A DNA stretch of 64,000 nucleotides from Ensifer oleiphilus (GCF_013371465.1 NZ_JABWDU010000001.1:248001-312000), one strand, 5' to 3'; shown: positions 53,362 to 63,009, counted from the first letter of the stretch. Notes: generated by a model from the letters alone, not told the origin. Translations and numbers: made by a program.

Positions 53362-54543
53362 TCAACAGGCGAGGTCGGCGACGACGGCGTCGAGGATCAG
53401 CATGCCGGAAGGTGTGCAGCGCAGGCGCGAGTTGCCCAGCCGCTCGATAAAGCCATGATCGATAAGGAACTGTTCGCGGTCCGGATCGGGATCGCGGCCC
53501 GAAAGTGACTGCCAGCGGGCGAGATCGACGCCTTCCTTCAGGCGCAGGCCCATCAGCAGCAGTTCGTCCGACTGGGCCTCGAGATCGAGCACTTCGCGCT
53601 CGACCATGCCGTGGCCATAGGTCTCGACCAGTCGCAGCCATTCTTCCGGCTTGCGCTCCGTTGCCGTTGCCACCTTGGCGCCGCCGACGCTGAGGCGGCC
53701 ATGGGCGCCAGGTCCGATGCCGGCATAGTCGCCATAGCGCCAGTAGGTGAGATTATGGCGGCTTTCGGCGCCCGGGCGGGCGTGGTTGGAAACTTCGTAG
53801 GCGGGCATGCCGATCGACGCGGTGATGTCCTGGGTCGCCTCGTAGAGGACTGCCGACTGTTCGCCGTCCGGAACGATCAGCTTGCCGGCCTTGTGCAGGC
53901 CGAAGAAGGGTGTGCCTTCCTCGATCGTCAACTGGTAGAGCGACAGGTGGTCGACAGCATAGGAGACGGCTTCCTTGAGCTCGCGCTCCCATTCCTCGAC
54001 GGTCTGGTTGGGACGGGCATAGATCAGGTCGAAGGACATGCGCGGGAAGATCTCGCGCGCCAGCCGGATCGCCTTCAGCGCGTCCTCGACATTGTGCAGC
54101 CGTCCGAGAACCTTGAGATCCCGATCGTTCAGCGCCTGCACCCCGAGCGAGACACGGTTGACGCCGGCGGCGCGGTAACCGTGGAAGCGCGTCGCCTCGA
54201 CGCTCGAAGGGTTGGCCTCCATGGTGATCTCGATACCGTCAGGCACATGCCATTCGCGGGCGATGCCCGAAAGGATTGCGTCGACGGTTGTCGGATCCAT
54301 CAGCGACGGCGTGCCGCCGCCCATGAAGATGCTGGTGACCGTGCGCGGACCGGAAAGCTCGCGCGCGTCTGCCATTTCCTTGAGGAAGGCGGCGACGAAG
54401 CGCGGCTGGTCGACCGGCTGGTAGCGCACATGGCTGTTGAAGTCGCAATAGGGGCATTTGGCCGCGCAGAACGGCCAGTGCACATAGATCCCGAAGCCGG
54501 GGTCCATGCCGTCACCGATCGCCGATAGCGTGGCCGTCTGCAT
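53362..54543 (-). CDS. hemW: HemW (radical-SAM, heme chaperone-like)
   Basis: Radical-SAM protein of 393 residues. The iron-sulfur cluster motif is C26AAKC30PYC33, followed by GGGTPSLMDP and an HemN-like C-terminal domain. HemW is a heme-trafficking protein, formerly annotated as oxygen-independent coproporphyrinogen oxidase. The start at 54543 gives MQTATLSAIGDGM and has GAGAGA upstream. One five codons earlier (54558) is possible. It is the last gene of the rph-VOC-rdgB-hemW run. Confidence 0.92.
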   Translation of the reverse strand: MQTATLSAIGDGMDPGFGIYVHWPFCAAKCPYCDFNSHVRYQPVDQPRFVAAFLKEMADARELSGPRTVTSIFMGGGTPSLMDPTTVDAILSGIAREWHVPDGIEITMEANPSSVEATRFHGYRAAGVNRVSLGVQALNDRDLKVLGRLHNVEDALKAIRLAREIFPRMSFDLIYARPNQTVEEWERELKEAVSYAVDHLSLYQLTIEEGTPFFGLHKAGKLIVPDGEQSAVLYEATQDITASIGMPAYEVSNHARPGAESRHNLTYWRYGDYAGIGPGAHGRLSVGGAKVATATERKPEEWLRLVETYGHGMVEREVLDLEAQSDELLLMGLRLKEGVDLARWQSLSGRDPDPDREQFLIDHGFIERLGNSRLRCTPSGMLILDAVVADLAC

Positions 54544-54666
54544 TGTTGCGTCTCTCATGCGGTGGATCTCGATGACGTTGGCCCGATCGATCCAAAGTCA
54601 TGAACGTGATCTGTTCTCGTAAACTGGAACGGCGACGGTGCGGCACACCGCATACACGTTTCCGCG

Positions 54667-55311
54667 TCAGGCTCCAAGGCAGGTTTCGGCGAAGATCTTG
54701 AACGCGCGGGCGCGGTGCGACAAGGCTTCGCTATCGCCCGGCTTCCACCCGTGTTTCTCGTCTGCGCTCATTTCGCCGAATGTGGTGTCGTACCCCTTCG
54801 GCTGGAAGACCGGATCATAGCCAAAACCTTGGTCGCCGCGTGGCGGCCAGACAACGTGGCCCTCGACTTCGCCGCGGAAAAGCTCGACATGGCCGTCCGG
54901 CCAGGCAAGGCAGAGCACGGAGACGAAGCGGGCTGTCCGCTTCTCGGGTGCGCTGGCGCCCTTGTCCTGCAGTGCGTCCTCGACCTTCTGCATCGCCATG
55001 GCAAAGTCGCGGCTGCCGTCTTCGCGCTCGGCCCAGTTGGCGGTGTAGACGCCGGGTGCGCCATCAAGCGCGTCGATCGCAAGACCGGAATCGTCCGAAA
55101 GCGCCGGCAGGCCGGAGGCCTTCGCCGAGGCAAGCGCCTTGATCGTCGCATTTTCTTCAAACGTCGTGCCGGTTTCGTCCGGCTCGACGAAGTTGAGATC
55201 GGCTGCCGACTTGGCTTCGAAGCCGAGCGGCCCGATCAGGTCGCGGATTTCGCGGATCTTGCCGGCGTTGTGGCTGGCGACGATGAGTGTCTTGTCATCC
55301 AATGTGCGCAT
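54667..55311 (-). CDS. rdgB: Non-canonical purine NTP pyrophosphatase (ITPase)
   Basis: Hydrolyses ITP, dITP and XTP to the monophosphates, keeping damaged purines out of nucleic acids. The 214-residue product has [12 protein letters not shown] (residues 11-22), FEENATIKA and SDDSGLAID around the catalytic Asp, plus [16 protein letters not shown] and SHRARAFK near the end. The start at 55311 gives [15 protein letters not shown]. It lies 41 nt after the VOC gene. Confidence 0.95.
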   Translation of the reverse strand: MRTLDDKTLIVASHNAGKIREIRDLIGPLGFEAKSAADLNFVEPDETGTTFEENATIKALASAKASGLPALSDDSGLAIDALDGAPGVYTANWAEREDGSRDFAMAMQKVEDALQDKGASAPEKRTARFVSVLCLAWPDGHVELFRGEVEGHVVWPPRGDQGFGYDPVFQPKGYDTTFGEMSADEKHGWKPGDSEALSHRARAFKIFAETCLGA

Positions 55312-55352
55312 GATGTGTCGTCTCTTAAAAGATGCGGGCGCAGGGGCCGGTT

Positions 55353-55748
55353 TCATTCGATGGACCAGAGGCCCGGTTCCGCGCATTCCAGGCTGTTTCC
55401 GGCTGGATCGCGGAAATAGAAGGAGCGCGCGCCGTTCGGCCAGGCAACATCGGCCTCGATCGCAACACCTGCCGTTTCCAGCTTGGCCTTCCAGGCGTCG
55501 AGCGCCTCACGGGCGACGCGGAAGCACATGTGGCCCTGGCCTGTGGCACCGTGCGAAAGAGGCGGTTTGATCGTCTCTGCCGGATTGAAAATCAGAAGAA
55601 CGCCCGGGCCGCAGCGGAAGAACACATGCCGATTGCCGGCGCGGGTGATCTTTTGCAGCCCGAGCACGCCGCCGTAGAAGGCCTCGGCGCCGTCGAGATC
55701 AGGCGCATAGAGCGCGGTCTCAAGAATACCTTCCAGCGCCGGGGTCAT
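55353..55748 (-). CDS. VOC-family (glyoxalase/bleomycin-resistance-like) protein
   Basis: A 131-residue vicinal-oxygen-chelate protein ([68 protein letters not shown] in parts). The start at 55748 gives [16 protein letters not shown]. It lies between rph and rdgB, 16 nt after rph, so it is surely in their operon. Metal ligands and substrate cannot be settled. Confidence 0.87.
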   Translation of the reverse strand: MTPALEGILETALYAPDLDGAEAFYGGVLGLQKITRAGNRHVFFRCGPGVLLIFNPAETIKPPLSHGATGQGHMCFRVAREALDAWKAKLETAGVAIEADVAWPNGARSFYFRDPAGNSLECAEPGLWSIE

Positions 55749-55764
55749 CGTCTCCGTCCTTTTG

Positions 55765-56484
55765 TCAGCCTGCGATCGCCTGCTTCTGCAGCGCGACCAG
55801 TTCGGCAATGCCGGTCTTTGCAAGGCCGAGCAGGCTTGCGAATTCCTCTTCCGAGAAGGGCTTGCCTTCCGCCGTGCCCTGGATCTCGACGATACCGCCG
55901 GTTCCGGTCATGACGAAGTTCGCGTCGGTCTCGGCAGCGGAATCTTCGAGGTAATCAAGATCGATGATCGACTGGTTGGCGAAGATACCGCAGGAAATGG
56001 CGGCGACATGGTCCTTCAGGACCTTCTCGACCTTCACCATATTGCGGGCTTCCATCCACTTCAGGCAATCATGCAGCGCCACCCAGGCGCCGGTAATCGA
56101 GGCCGTGCGCGTGCCGCCATCGGCCTGGATGACGTCGCAGTCGATCGAGATCTGGCGTTCGCCGAGCGCCGGCAGATCGACGACGGCGCGCAGCGACCGG
56201 CCGATCAGGCGCTGGATCTCCTGGGTGCGGCCGCTCTGCTTGCCGCTCGAGGCTTCGCGGCGCATGCGCTCGCCCGTGGCGCGCGGCAGCATTCCGTATT
56301 CGGCCGTCACCCAGCCCTTGCCGCCATTGCGCAGCCAGGCCGGAACCTTTTCCTCAAGGCTAGCGGTGCACAGGACGTGCGTGTCGCCGAACCGCACCAG
56401 ACAGGAGCCTTCCGCGTGCTTGGAGAAATTGCGCTCGAACGAAACCTTGCGCATTTGGTCGATTTTTCTGCCGGATGGCCGCAT
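55765..56484 (-). CDS. rph: Ribonuclease PH
   Basis: Phosphorolytic 3'-5' exoribonuclease that trims tRNA and other RNA ends. The 239-residue product matches RNase [46 protein letters not shown] in part, [24 protein letters not shown] in part, and [25 protein letters not shown] precedes two adjacent ATG codons, and 56484 was chosen. It heads the rph-VOC-rdgB-hemW operon and is divergent from hrcA. Confidence 0.96.
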   Translation of the reverse strand: MRPSGRKIDQMRKVSFERNFSKHAEGSCLVRFGDTHVLCTASLEEKVPAWLRNGGKGWVTAEYGMLPRATGERMRREASSGKQSGRTQEIQRLIGRSLRAVVDLPALGERQISIDCDVIQADGGTRTASITGAWVALHDCLKWMEARNMVKVEKVLKDHVAAISCGIFANQSIIDLDYLEDSAAETDANFVMTGTGGIVEIQGTAEGKPFSEEEFASLLGLAKTGIAELVALQKQAIAG

Positions 56485-56643
56485 CATCAAACTCCTATCG
56501 TATCTGGTGAGCCTTCTAGAGCATGGCAGAGGTAAAGGGAACCGGTGGATAGCAGGCGATCGGGGCGATTTTTCCCTTTTGCTATCGGGCGCCGGCATCA
56601 CTATATTTCGGGCGGCAGGATTGGCCTGCGAACTTGGAGCGAC

Positions 56644-57723
56644 ATGGTACTGCGCAATCCCGGAGTGACCGATATCGCGGCGGCGCTGGACGAGCGTTCC
56701 GGTGAAATTTTCCGTCGCATCGTCGAAACCTATTTGAACAACGGCGAACCGCTAGGCTCCCGCAACCTTTCGCGGTTGCTGCCGATGTCGCTGTCGCCGG
56801 CCTCCGTGCGCAATGTGATGAGCGATCTCGAAGATCTCGGGCTCATCTATTCGCCGCATGTCAGCGCCGGCCGCCTGCCGACGCAGACGGGCCTGCGCTT
56901 CTTCGTCGATGCCTTCATGCAGGTCGGAAATCTTTCTCCCGAGGATCGTGCCTCGATCGACCGTCACGTACGGCGCAGCGATCACGCCCAGCCGGTCGAC
57001 ACGCTGCTGGCAGAGGCAAGCCAGATGCTGTCGGGCATGTCGCGCGGCGCCGGGCTCGTCATCACCGCCAAGAACGATCCCGTTCTCAAACATGTCGAGT
57101 TCATCCGGTTGGCGCCGACCAAGGCGCTGGCCGTGCTCGTCGGAGAGCACGATCAGGTCGAAAACCGTATCATCGAGCTTCCGGCCGGCGTGACGAGCTC
57201 GCAGCTGACGGACGCGGCGAATTTCCTCAACGCCCATCTCGCCGGCCAGACGATCGGCGAGGTGCGCTCGCAGCTCGAAACGGTCAAGCAGACCGTGCGC
57301 AGCGAACTCGATGCGCTTTCTCAGGATCTGGTCGAGCGCGGGCTGGCGATCTGGTCGGGCAGCGAGGGCGATGAAAAGCCGGCACGGCTGATCGTTCGCG
57401 GCCGCGCCAACCTGCTCGAGGGCCTGGAGGGAACCGAGGACATCGACCGCCTGCGCATGCTGTTCGACGACCTGGAAAAGAAGGATAGCCTGATCGAACT
57501 GCTCGATCTTGCAGAGAGCGGCCCTGGGGTGAGGATTTTCATCGGCTCGGAGAACAAGTTGTTTTCGTTGTCTGGTTCGTCGCTGATCGTCGCGCCTTAT
57601 CGCGACAACGAGGACCGGATCGTCGGCGCCGTCGGCGTCATCGGTCCGACGCGGCTCAACTATTCGCGCATCGTGCCGATGGTCGATTATACCGCGCAGT
57701 TGATGTCGCGGCTTTCGCGCTGA
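56644..57723 (+). CDS. hrcA: Heat-inducible transcription repressor HrcA
   Basis: Repressor of heat-shock genes that binds CIRCE elements, 359 residues. It has the N-terminal winged HTH ([26 protein letters not shown] in part, [27 protein letters not shown] in part), the mid-domain ([12 protein letters not shown]) and the C-terminal [18 protein letters not shown]. The ATG at 56644 has TTGGAG upstream. It comes before grpE, a common pair. No CIRCE element was seen in the window. Confidence 0.95.
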   Translation: MVLRNPGVTDIAAALDERSGEIFRRIVETYLNNGEPLGSRNLSRLLPMSLSPASVRNVMSDLEDLGLIYSPHVSAGRLPTQTGLRFFVDAFMQVGNLSPEDRASIDRHVRRSDHAQPVDTLLAEASQMLSGMSRGAGLVITAKNDPVLKHVEFIRLAPTKALAVLVGEHDQVENRIIELPAGVTSSQLTDAANFLNAHLAGQTIGEVRSQLETVKQTVRSELDALSQDLVERGLAIWSGSEGDEKPARLIVRGRANLLEGLEGTEDIDRLRMLFDDLEKKDSLIELLDLAESGPGVRIFIGSENKLFSLSGSSLIVAPYRDNEDRIVGAVGVIGPTRLNYSRIVPMVDYTAQLMSRLSR

Positions 57724-57756
57724 GATGGCGCATTTGGCTATAGGCAGCATTGAACC

Positions 57757-57785
57757 CTTGATTTTTCGGCCCTAAACCTCGATAT
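57757..57785 (+). promoter_or_regulatory. Possible heat-shock sigma promoter of grpE
   Basis: CTTGAT (57757-57762), 17 nt, then CGATAT (57780-57785). The -35 resembles the alphaproteobacterial RpoH consensus CTTGAA. The -10 match is weak. It lies about 100 nt before grpE. Confidence 0.3.
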
Positions 57786-57888
57786 CGGCATCAAATCCAG
57801 TCACTGGGCATTTTTACGCCATGCGGCCATCGTTGCGCGCGGGCGTGAAGATGCGAAAGACACGACAGACGATACACCGGAGAACGTC

Positions 57889-58500
57889 ATGACCGACGAA
57901 ACAAACAAGCACGGACACGAAGCTGCCGCGACCGACGAGGCAGACAACGCTACGCCCGAGGCTGTGGAAGCGGCGCCGGTTGCCGAACCCGATCCGCTGG
58001 AGCTTGCAAGGGCGGAGAACAACGACCTGCGCGATAAGTATCTGCGGCTCGCAGCCGAGATGGACAACCTGCGCCGCCGCACCGAGCGCGACGTGAAGGA
58101 TGCCAAGTCCTATTCGGTCGCAGGCTTTGCCCGCGACATGCTGGCCGTCTCCGACAATCTGCGCCGTGCGCTCGATGCCATTCCGGCGGAAGCCAAGGAA
58201 GCCGGCGAAACCGGCCTCAACGCCTTGATCGAAGGCGTCGAGATGACCGAGCGCGCCATGCTGTCGGCGCTGGAGCGCCACGGCGTGAAGAAGCTGGAGC
58301 CGGAAGGCCAGAAGTTCGATCCGAACTTCCATCAGGCGATGTTCGAAATCCCGAATGCCGATGTGCCGAACAACACGGTGCTGCAGGTCGTTCAGGCCGG
58401 CTACACCATCGGCGACCGCGTTCTGCGCCCGGCCATGGTCGGCGTGTCCAAGGGCGGCCCGAAGGCAGCCGTTGCTGAAGGCGACAGCCCGGCGGCCTGA
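57889..58500 (+). CDS. grpE: GrpE nucleotide-exchange factor for DnaK
   Basis: Co-chaperone of 203 residues that speeds ADP release from DnaK. It has an acidic disordered start, a long coiled-coil helix ([30 protein letters not shown] in part) and the C-terminal beta domain ([30 protein letters not shown] in part, [13 protein letters not shown]). The ATG at 57889 has CGGAGAA upstream. It follows hrcA by 165 nt and ends at a strong terminator. Confidence 0.95.
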   Translation: MTDETNKHGHEAAATDEADNATPEAVEAAPVAEPDPLELARAENNDLRDKYLRLAAEMDNLRRRTERDVKDAKSYSVAGFARDMLAVSDNLRRALDAIPAEAKEAGETGLNALIEGVEMTERAMLSALERHGVKKLEPEGQKFDPNFHQAMFEIPNADVPNNTVLQVVQAGYTIGDRVLRPAMVGVSKGGPKAAVAEGDSPAA

Positions 58501-58520
58501 GCTACGCTCTGAATTGCTGA

Positions 58521-58556
58521 AACGCCGCGCGTCCCAGGACGCGCGGCGTTTTCGTT
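58521..58556 (+). terminator. grpE intrinsic terminator
   Basis: A perfect 14-bp stem AACGCCGCGCGTCC / GGACGCGCGGCGTT, then TTCGTTTT. It lies 20 nt past the grpE stop and also separates the convergent oxidase gene. Confidence 0.88.
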
Positions 58557-58584
58557 TTCGCAGTCCTATCGGCGCAGGCCGGTC

Positions 58585-59820
58585 TCAGCCAAACAGTTGC
58601 CGCAGGTGGTCGTTAAGGAAACGTCCCTCCGGGTCGATCTTTGCCCGCAAGGCTCGGAAGTCACCGGCCCGTGGATAGAGCGCGCTCACGTCGTCGGCGC
58701 CGAGGAAATGCAGCTTGCCCCAATGCGGCCGCGAGCCGTACTGGCGCAGGATCGTGTCGACATCCTTCAAGTATTCCCAATAGTCCGTGCCCGGTTCGCC
58801 CGAGACCGAAAGCGTGATCGAATCCTGCTGGTAGAACGGGCTGATCCAGCCGGTGTCGCCGGCCGTGAAGCGATACTCGATCGGGTAGATGCAGGTCGGA
58901 TGCTTTTCCAGCATCAGCTTGCGCACCGCTTTCACGGCATCCTTGCCGTTGGCAACGGGCACCGCATATTCCAGCTCGTGGAAATTCGGAACGTATTCGA
59001 TCGGATAGATCTCCGAGGAATAGGCGATCTTCTCGAAGCCCTGTTCCATCGGCGGCCGGTCGGTGATGTCGATCACCTTCATCTCGCAGACGTCGGAAGT
59101 CATGTCCGTCGTCGAAACCGACGCGGTATCGGGCAGGCAATAGCAATGCCGGCTTTCGGGGACGGGGCACCAGAAGAAGCCGAAATGCCGGTGCTTGGCG
59201 GCGAGTTCGTCGTGCTGTTCGATCATCTCGTCGAAGGTGCAGCGCCAGAGCTTTTCATGCAGGTTGTAGCTGTCCATTGCCTGCAGCGTGATCTCGGAGA
59301 TGACGCCGAGCATGCCGATCGAAACACGCGCCGCTTCCAGCAAGTCCGGCGTCGTCTCGTCGACGACGAGAATGCTGCCATCCGGCTGAACGAGCCGCAT
59401 GCCGACGATCTGTGAGGCCATATTGCCGAGTGTGGCGCCGGTACCATGGGTGCCGGTGGTGAGTGCGCCTGCGAGCGCCTGGCTGTCGATGTCACCCTGG
59501 TTGATGAGCGAGAGACCGCTCGACTTCAGCACCTTGCCGAGCTGGTTGATGGTCGTGCCGGCCTTCACGGCGACACGCTTGCGCGCCTGGTCGATATTGA
59601 CGACTCCCTGCATGTTTGAGAGCGTCAGATGCAGCCCGCTCGTCAGCGCCACCGGCGTGAAGGAATGGCCGGAGCCGGCGCAGCGCACATTGAGCCCCTG
59701 CGACGTCGCCTCGCGAACCATTTCGGCGAGCGCCGCCTCGCTCTCTGGCGCGCCGCGCTGGCGCACGATGCATGATTGGTTTCCGACCCAGTTGCGCCAG
59801 TGGCCACCTGATTGAAGCAT
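58585..59820 (-). CDS. FAD-linked sugar-1,4-lactone oxidase-like oxidoreductase
   Basis: An FAD enzyme of 411 residues with the PCMH FAD-binding domain (LNVRCAGSGHSFTPVAL, where His52 would link FAD covalently, and LAGALTTGTHGTGATLGNMASQIVG in part) and the ALO (D-arabinono-1,4-lactone oxidase) C-terminal domain (LRQYGSRPHWGKLHF, FRALRAKIDPEGRFLNDHL). Family members oxidise aldonolactones or polyols to reduce oxygen. The start at 59820 has GGAGGGGAG upstream. It lies 14 nt after the SDR gene and is probably co-transcribed with it. Confidence 0.88.
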   Translation of the reverse strand: MLQSGGHWRNWVGNQSCIVRQRGAPESEAALAEMVREATSQGLNVRCAGSGHSFTPVALTSGLHLTLSNMQGVVNIDQARKRVAVKAGTTINQLGKVLKSSGLSLINQGDIDSQALAGALTTGTHGTGATLGNMASQIVGMRLVQPDGSILVVDETTPDLLEAARVSIGMLGVISEITLQAMDSYNLHEKLWRCTFDEMIEQHDELAAKHRHFGFFWCPVPESRHCYCLPDTASVSTTDMTSDVCEMKVIDITDRPPMEQGFEKIAYSSEIYPIEYVPNFHELEYAVPVANGKDAVKAVRKLMLEKHPTCIYPIEYRFTAGDTGWISPFYQQDSITLSVSGEPGTDYWEYLKDVDTILRQYGSRPHWGKLHFLGADDVSALYPRAGDFRALRAKIDPEGRFLNDHLRQLFG

Positions 59821-59834
59821 GTTTCTCCCCTCCC

Positions 59835-60602
59835 TCAAACCGCCGTGAAGCAATTGTCGACGAACAGATGCGTGCCATTGACGAAGCTCGCCTCGTCGCT
59901 GGCAAGAAACAGTGCCGCGTTCGCCACTTCCTTCGGGTCGCACATGCGGCCCTGCTGGGCGGCGATCGCCGCTTCAGAGACGTCGACGCCGTATTTGCTG
60001 AGGCCGACCAGTTCGCGCTTGCCGTGATCGGTGGCGATGAAGCCGGGGCAGACAGCGTTGCATCGGATGCCGCGGTCGCGGAATTCGACGGCGATGGCGC
60101 GGGCAAACATGTGGCAGGCGCCCTTGGTCGTGTCGTAGAGAACCTCCATCGGCGTTGCCGCAACCGCCGAGATCGACGAGGTGCACACGATGCTGCCGCC
60201 GCCGGCGGCCAGCATGCCCGGCAGCACCGCCTTGGTCATCAGGAACATGCTGCGCACGTTGACGGCCATCAGCCGGTCCCACTCGTCTTCCTCCGTTTCG
60301 AGGAACGGTCCGACCGCCAGAATGCCGGCGTGGTTGAAGAGAACGGTGATCGCGCCGAAGGCTGCTTCGACCGCCTTGACGGCGGAACTCACCTCGGCCG
60401 AGACGGAGACATCCGCCGGCGCGAAGATCGCCTCGCCGCCGTTCGCGCGGATGGCGGCGGCCACCTCTTCGCCCTTGCTGCGCGGCAGGTCGACGATGCC
60501 GACCTTCGCCCCCTCGCGGGCGAAGAGTTCGGAGGCGGCAAGCCCGCAGCCGCCCGCCCCACCACTGATCAAAGCCACTTTTCCCGAAAGTCTGCCTGCC
60601 AT
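59835..60602 (-). CDS. SDR-family oxidoreductase
   Basis: A 255-residue short-chain dehydrogenase with ISGGAGGCGLAASELF (NAD(P) motif), FNHAGILAVG, and the YDTTK active-site pair (Tyr156, Lys160). The start at 60602 has AGGGGGATCAG upstream. The longer frame to 60629 is unsupported. It is the promoter-proximal gene of the SDR-oxidase pair, divergent from a LuxR-type regulator. Substrate is unknown, and a sugar or polyol is a reasonable guess from the partner enzyme. Confidence 0.88.
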   Translation of the reverse strand: MAGRLSGKVALISGGAGGCGLAASELFAREGAKVGIVDLPRSKGEEVAAAIRANGGEAIFAPADVSVSAEVSSAVKAVEAAFGAITVLFNHAGILAVGPFLETEEDEWDRLMAVNVRSMFLMTKAVLPGMLAAGGGSIVCTSSISAVAATPMEVLYDTTKGACHMFARAIAVEFRDRGIRCNAVCPGFIATDHGKRELVGLSKYGVDVSEAAIAAQQGRMCDPKEVANAALFLASDEASFVNGTHLFVDNCFTAV

Positions 60603-60696
60603 CTGATCCCCCTTGCGCTCAAGCGCCACACGGTCTCCGTGCGGCGATCTCGGTCCTCATGGGATGGATTATTGTTGACGAAGGGGGGGCTGTCGA

Positions 60697-60712
60697 TATC
60701 CCATGGGGGATA
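60697..60712. promoter_or_regulatory. Palindrome overlapping the LuxR-type regulator start
   Basis: TATCCC-ATGG-GGGATA is a perfect 6-bp inverted repeat. It contains the ATG at 60703 and lies 95 nt upstream of the divergent SDR gene. It may be an operator of this regulator. Confidence 0.5.
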
Positions 60713-61545
60713 CGCGGGCAGGGGAGAGTTCGACGCTAATGCTGGCTCGGGAATCGGCCGATATTTCGGCCCTGATCGGATTGATCGGAACGCAGGATTT
60801 CGGCAGCGCGCTCGATCGCATGCTGCGCTCGGTCGCAAGTTTCGACCTCTCGGTCGCCTTCGCCTATCCCTATGACAAGCGGCCGGTCGTGCTGCATGAC
60901 GGCTATACCGCCAAGGTCTCCGCCAGCGCGCTTTCCGCCTATCTCGGCGGTGCCTATCTGCTCGACCCGTTCTATGTCGCCTGTAGCGGCGGCCAGCCGG
61001 CGGGGCTGTGGCGCATGCGCGAGCTGGCGCCGGACCAGTTCTTCCATTCGGACTTTTCAAGTTCGGCCGAAGTGCATCCCTGCATCTCGATGGAAAGCGG
61101 CGTTCTGGTGGAGGAGATCGGCTTCGTCATTCCGCTCGATGAGCAGGTCCAGGCGACCTATTCGCTGATGCGCGGTCGCGGCGGTGCGCCGTTTACCGAC
61201 GCGGAGCTGGAGCGCCTGAGGATCTACGAGCCGATCGTCAGGGAAGCCGTGCGGTCGAACTGGCGCCAGCAGAGTGAAGTCGTCGCGGCGGCACCTCGGG
61301 ACGACGACGCGATCGAGACCGCCTTCGACAGCCTCTGTGCCGACCGCCTGACCCGGCAGCAGCGCAACATCGTGCGGCTGATCCTGCGGGGGCATAGCAA
61401 CCTGTCGATCGGCAAGACGATGAACATCGCCGAAGGAACCGTCCGCATTCACCGCAAGAACATTTACCGCCGGCTCGGCATTTCGAGCCAGGGCGCGCTG
61501 TTTCGGATTTTCATTGATCATTTGAACCGGCGTCAGCTTTACTGA
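60703..61545 (+). CDS. LuxR-type (HTH) transcriptional regulator
   Basis: A 280-residue regulator. Residues ~20-200 form a sensing domain I do not recognise with confidence (GAF-like: SVAFAYPYDKRPVVLHDGYTAK in part, YLLDPFYVACSGGQPAGLWRM in part). The C-terminal LuxR HTH reads LTRQQRNIVRLILRGHSNLSIGKTMNIAEGTVRIHRKNIYRRLGI in parts. It is not a classic quorum-sensing LuxR. A second start at 60739 (MLARESADIS) would leave the palindrome as upstream DNA. It is divergent from the SDR-oxidase pair and probably controls it. Confidence 0.88.
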   Translation: MGDTRAGESSTLMLARESADISALIGLIGTQDFGSALDRMLRSVASFDLSVAFAYPYDKRPVVLHDGYTAKVSASALSAYLGGAYLLDPFYVACSGGQPAGLWRMRELAPDQFFHSDFSSSAEVHPCISMESGVLVEEIGFVIPLDEQVQATYSLMRGRGGAPFTDAELERLRIYEPIVREAVRSNWRQQSEVVAAAPRDDDAIETAFDSLCADRLTRQQRNIVRLILRGHSNLSIGKTMNIAEGTVRIHRKNIYRRLGISSQGALFRIFIDHLNRRQLY

Positions 61546-61564
61546 CAGCCGGTTGAGGGGCGCT

Positions 61565-62029
61565 TCAGGCGGCGTGCGAGGTCGTGTCCTCGTTGAGCAG
61601 CGTGTAGATCGCGTTGGCGGAATCGCTCGATCGTATCTTTGCCACCATATCGTGGTCGCGCAGCACGCGGGCGATGCGAGACAATGCCTTGAGATGGTCG
61701 GCGCCGGCGCCTTCGGGCGCAAGCAGCAGGAAGACGAGGTCGACAGGCTGGTCGTCGAGGGCTTCGAAATCCACCGGCGTGTCCAATCGGGCAAAGATCC
61801 CGATGATCGACGGCAGGTTGTTCAGCTTGCCGTGCGGAATGGCGATGCCGTTGCCGACGCCGGTGGAGCCGAGCCGTTCACGCTGCAGGATGACGTCGAA
61901 AATTTCGCGCTCCGGGAGCCCGGTGATCTTTGCCGCTTTTGCCGCCAATTCCTGAAGGAGCTGTTTTTTCGAGTTGGCCCTCATGGCCGGGATGATCGCA
62001 TTTTGGTGCAGTAGACCTGCCAATGCCAT
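61565..62029 (-). CDS. ptsN: PTS IIA-like nitrogen-regulatory protein (EIIA-Ntr)
   Basis: Phosphocarrier of 154 residues of the nitrogen-related PTS. The active histidine lies in IPHGK (His66), followed by PVDFEALDDQPVDLVFLLLAPEG in part. It affects potassium, sigma-54 genes and carbon-nitrogen balance in other bacteria. The start at 62029 gives MALAGLLHQNAIIPAMRANS. It follows hpf on the same strand with 172 nt between, in the usual rpoN-hpf-ptsN order. Confidence 0.94.
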   Translation of the reverse strand: MALAGLLHQNAIIPAMRANSKKQLLQELAAKAAKITGLPEREIFDVILQRERLGSTGVGNGIAIPHGKLNNLPSIIGIFARLDTPVDFEALDDQPVDLVFLLLAPEGAGADHLKALSRIARVLRDHDMVAKIRSSDSANAIYTLLNEDTTSHAA

Positions 62030-62166
62030 TCTTTTGTCCTCGTTCGCCGGTTAGAGCCGGACAACATCATCACAAATGCGTCGCAATGGCTCTAACCATC
62101 TTTGTCTTGGCGGGTCCCATGCACAGAAAAGTCGTATTTTCCGGCCTGTCCGCTGATCCAAGTGGA

Positions 62167-62192
62167 GGGAACGCCGGCACACCGGCGCTCCC
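62167..62192. other. Stem-loop between hpf and ptsN
   Basis: GGGAACGCCGG (62167-62177), CACA loop, CCGGCGCTCCC (62182-62192). On the minus-strand mRNA the one mismatch becomes a G-U pair. There is no U-run on the minus strand, so mRNA processing or attenuation is more likely than full termination. Confidence 0.45.
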
Positions 62193-62201
62193 CTTTTCCA
62201 C

Positions 62202-62771
62202 TCATCCCTTGATATTGGCAGCGTCAATCCAGCCAATGTTTCCATCGTTGCGTCTGTAGACGATATTCAACTCTGCCTTGCCGGGTGTCCGGAACATCAA
62301 AACGGGCTCATCCGTCATGTCGAGCGCCATCACAGCGCTCGCGACAGACATCGTCCTCAATTGTTTCGAACTCTCGGCCACGATCGTCGGTGCGTAATCC
62401 TCGGGGACTTCGTCATCCTCGAAGGGCACCGAGTCCATCACTGTGTAAGCCACCTCGGTACCTTGACCATTACCGTTGTGGTGATCCTTGAGCTTGCGCT
62501 TGTAGCGGCGAAGGCGCTTTTCGATGCGCTCCGACGCTGCGTCAAAGGCAGCCTGAGGATCGTTGGCCTGTCCGCTCGCCTGCATAACCACGCCCGTATC
62601 GAGATGAAGCTTGCAGTCGGCGCTAAAGCGCGGCCCAGACTTTTCCACAGTGACCTGGCTTGAATATCCTCCGTCGAAATATTTGGTAACGGCCTGTTCG
62701 ATCTGGTCGCCGATGCGGGCGCGGAACGAATCGCCGATTTCCATTTGTTTACCGGATACACGCACACTCAT
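62202..62771 (-). CDS. hpf: Ribosome hibernation-promoting factor, long form
   Basis: A 189-residue protein that dimerises 70S ribosomes in stationary phase. The N-terminal S30AE domain (SVRVSGKQMEIGDSFRARIGDQIEQAVTKYF in part, AFDAASERIEKRLRRYKRKLKDH in part) is followed by a linker and the C-terminal dimerisation domain (EPVLMFRTPGKAELNIVYRRNDGNIGWID in part). The start at 62771 follows a 238-nt gap after rpoN. Confidence 0.95.
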   Translation of the reverse strand: MSVRVSGKQMEIGDSFRARIGDQIEQAVTKYFDGGYSSQVTVEKSGPRFSADCKLHLDTGVVMQASGQANDPQAAFDAASERIEKRLRRYKRKLKDHHNGNGQGTEVAYTVMDSVPFEDDEVPEDYAPTIVAESSKQLRTMSVASAVMALDMTDEPVLMFRTPGKAELNIVYRRNDGNIGWIDAANIKG

Positions 62772-63009
62772 GGAGTTTCCTCTCTATTTCGTGATTTGCG
62801 CAGCCAGTCTATTCCAAGCGCTCCCGTCATCCAAGCCTTTCACGCTTGCGGAAGCCTCTGTGTCGCACCTGCCGGTCGTACCGGCCGCCCGAGGAAGACC
62901 GTGTCCTCGGCAATTGCGGCGGGCTCATATCCCCTGCGTCGCGGAGAGTCAATCGAAGGTCGCAAAAAAGTTAACGCGCCTTAACTTTGAGGTGGCTGTT
63001 TTGATGGGC

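Noticed and set aside
62970-62986. CtrA site TTAA-N-TTAA between hpf and rpoN
   Set aside because: The spacing is six, not the required seven. The GTTAA...TTAAC arms are short and could be chance.
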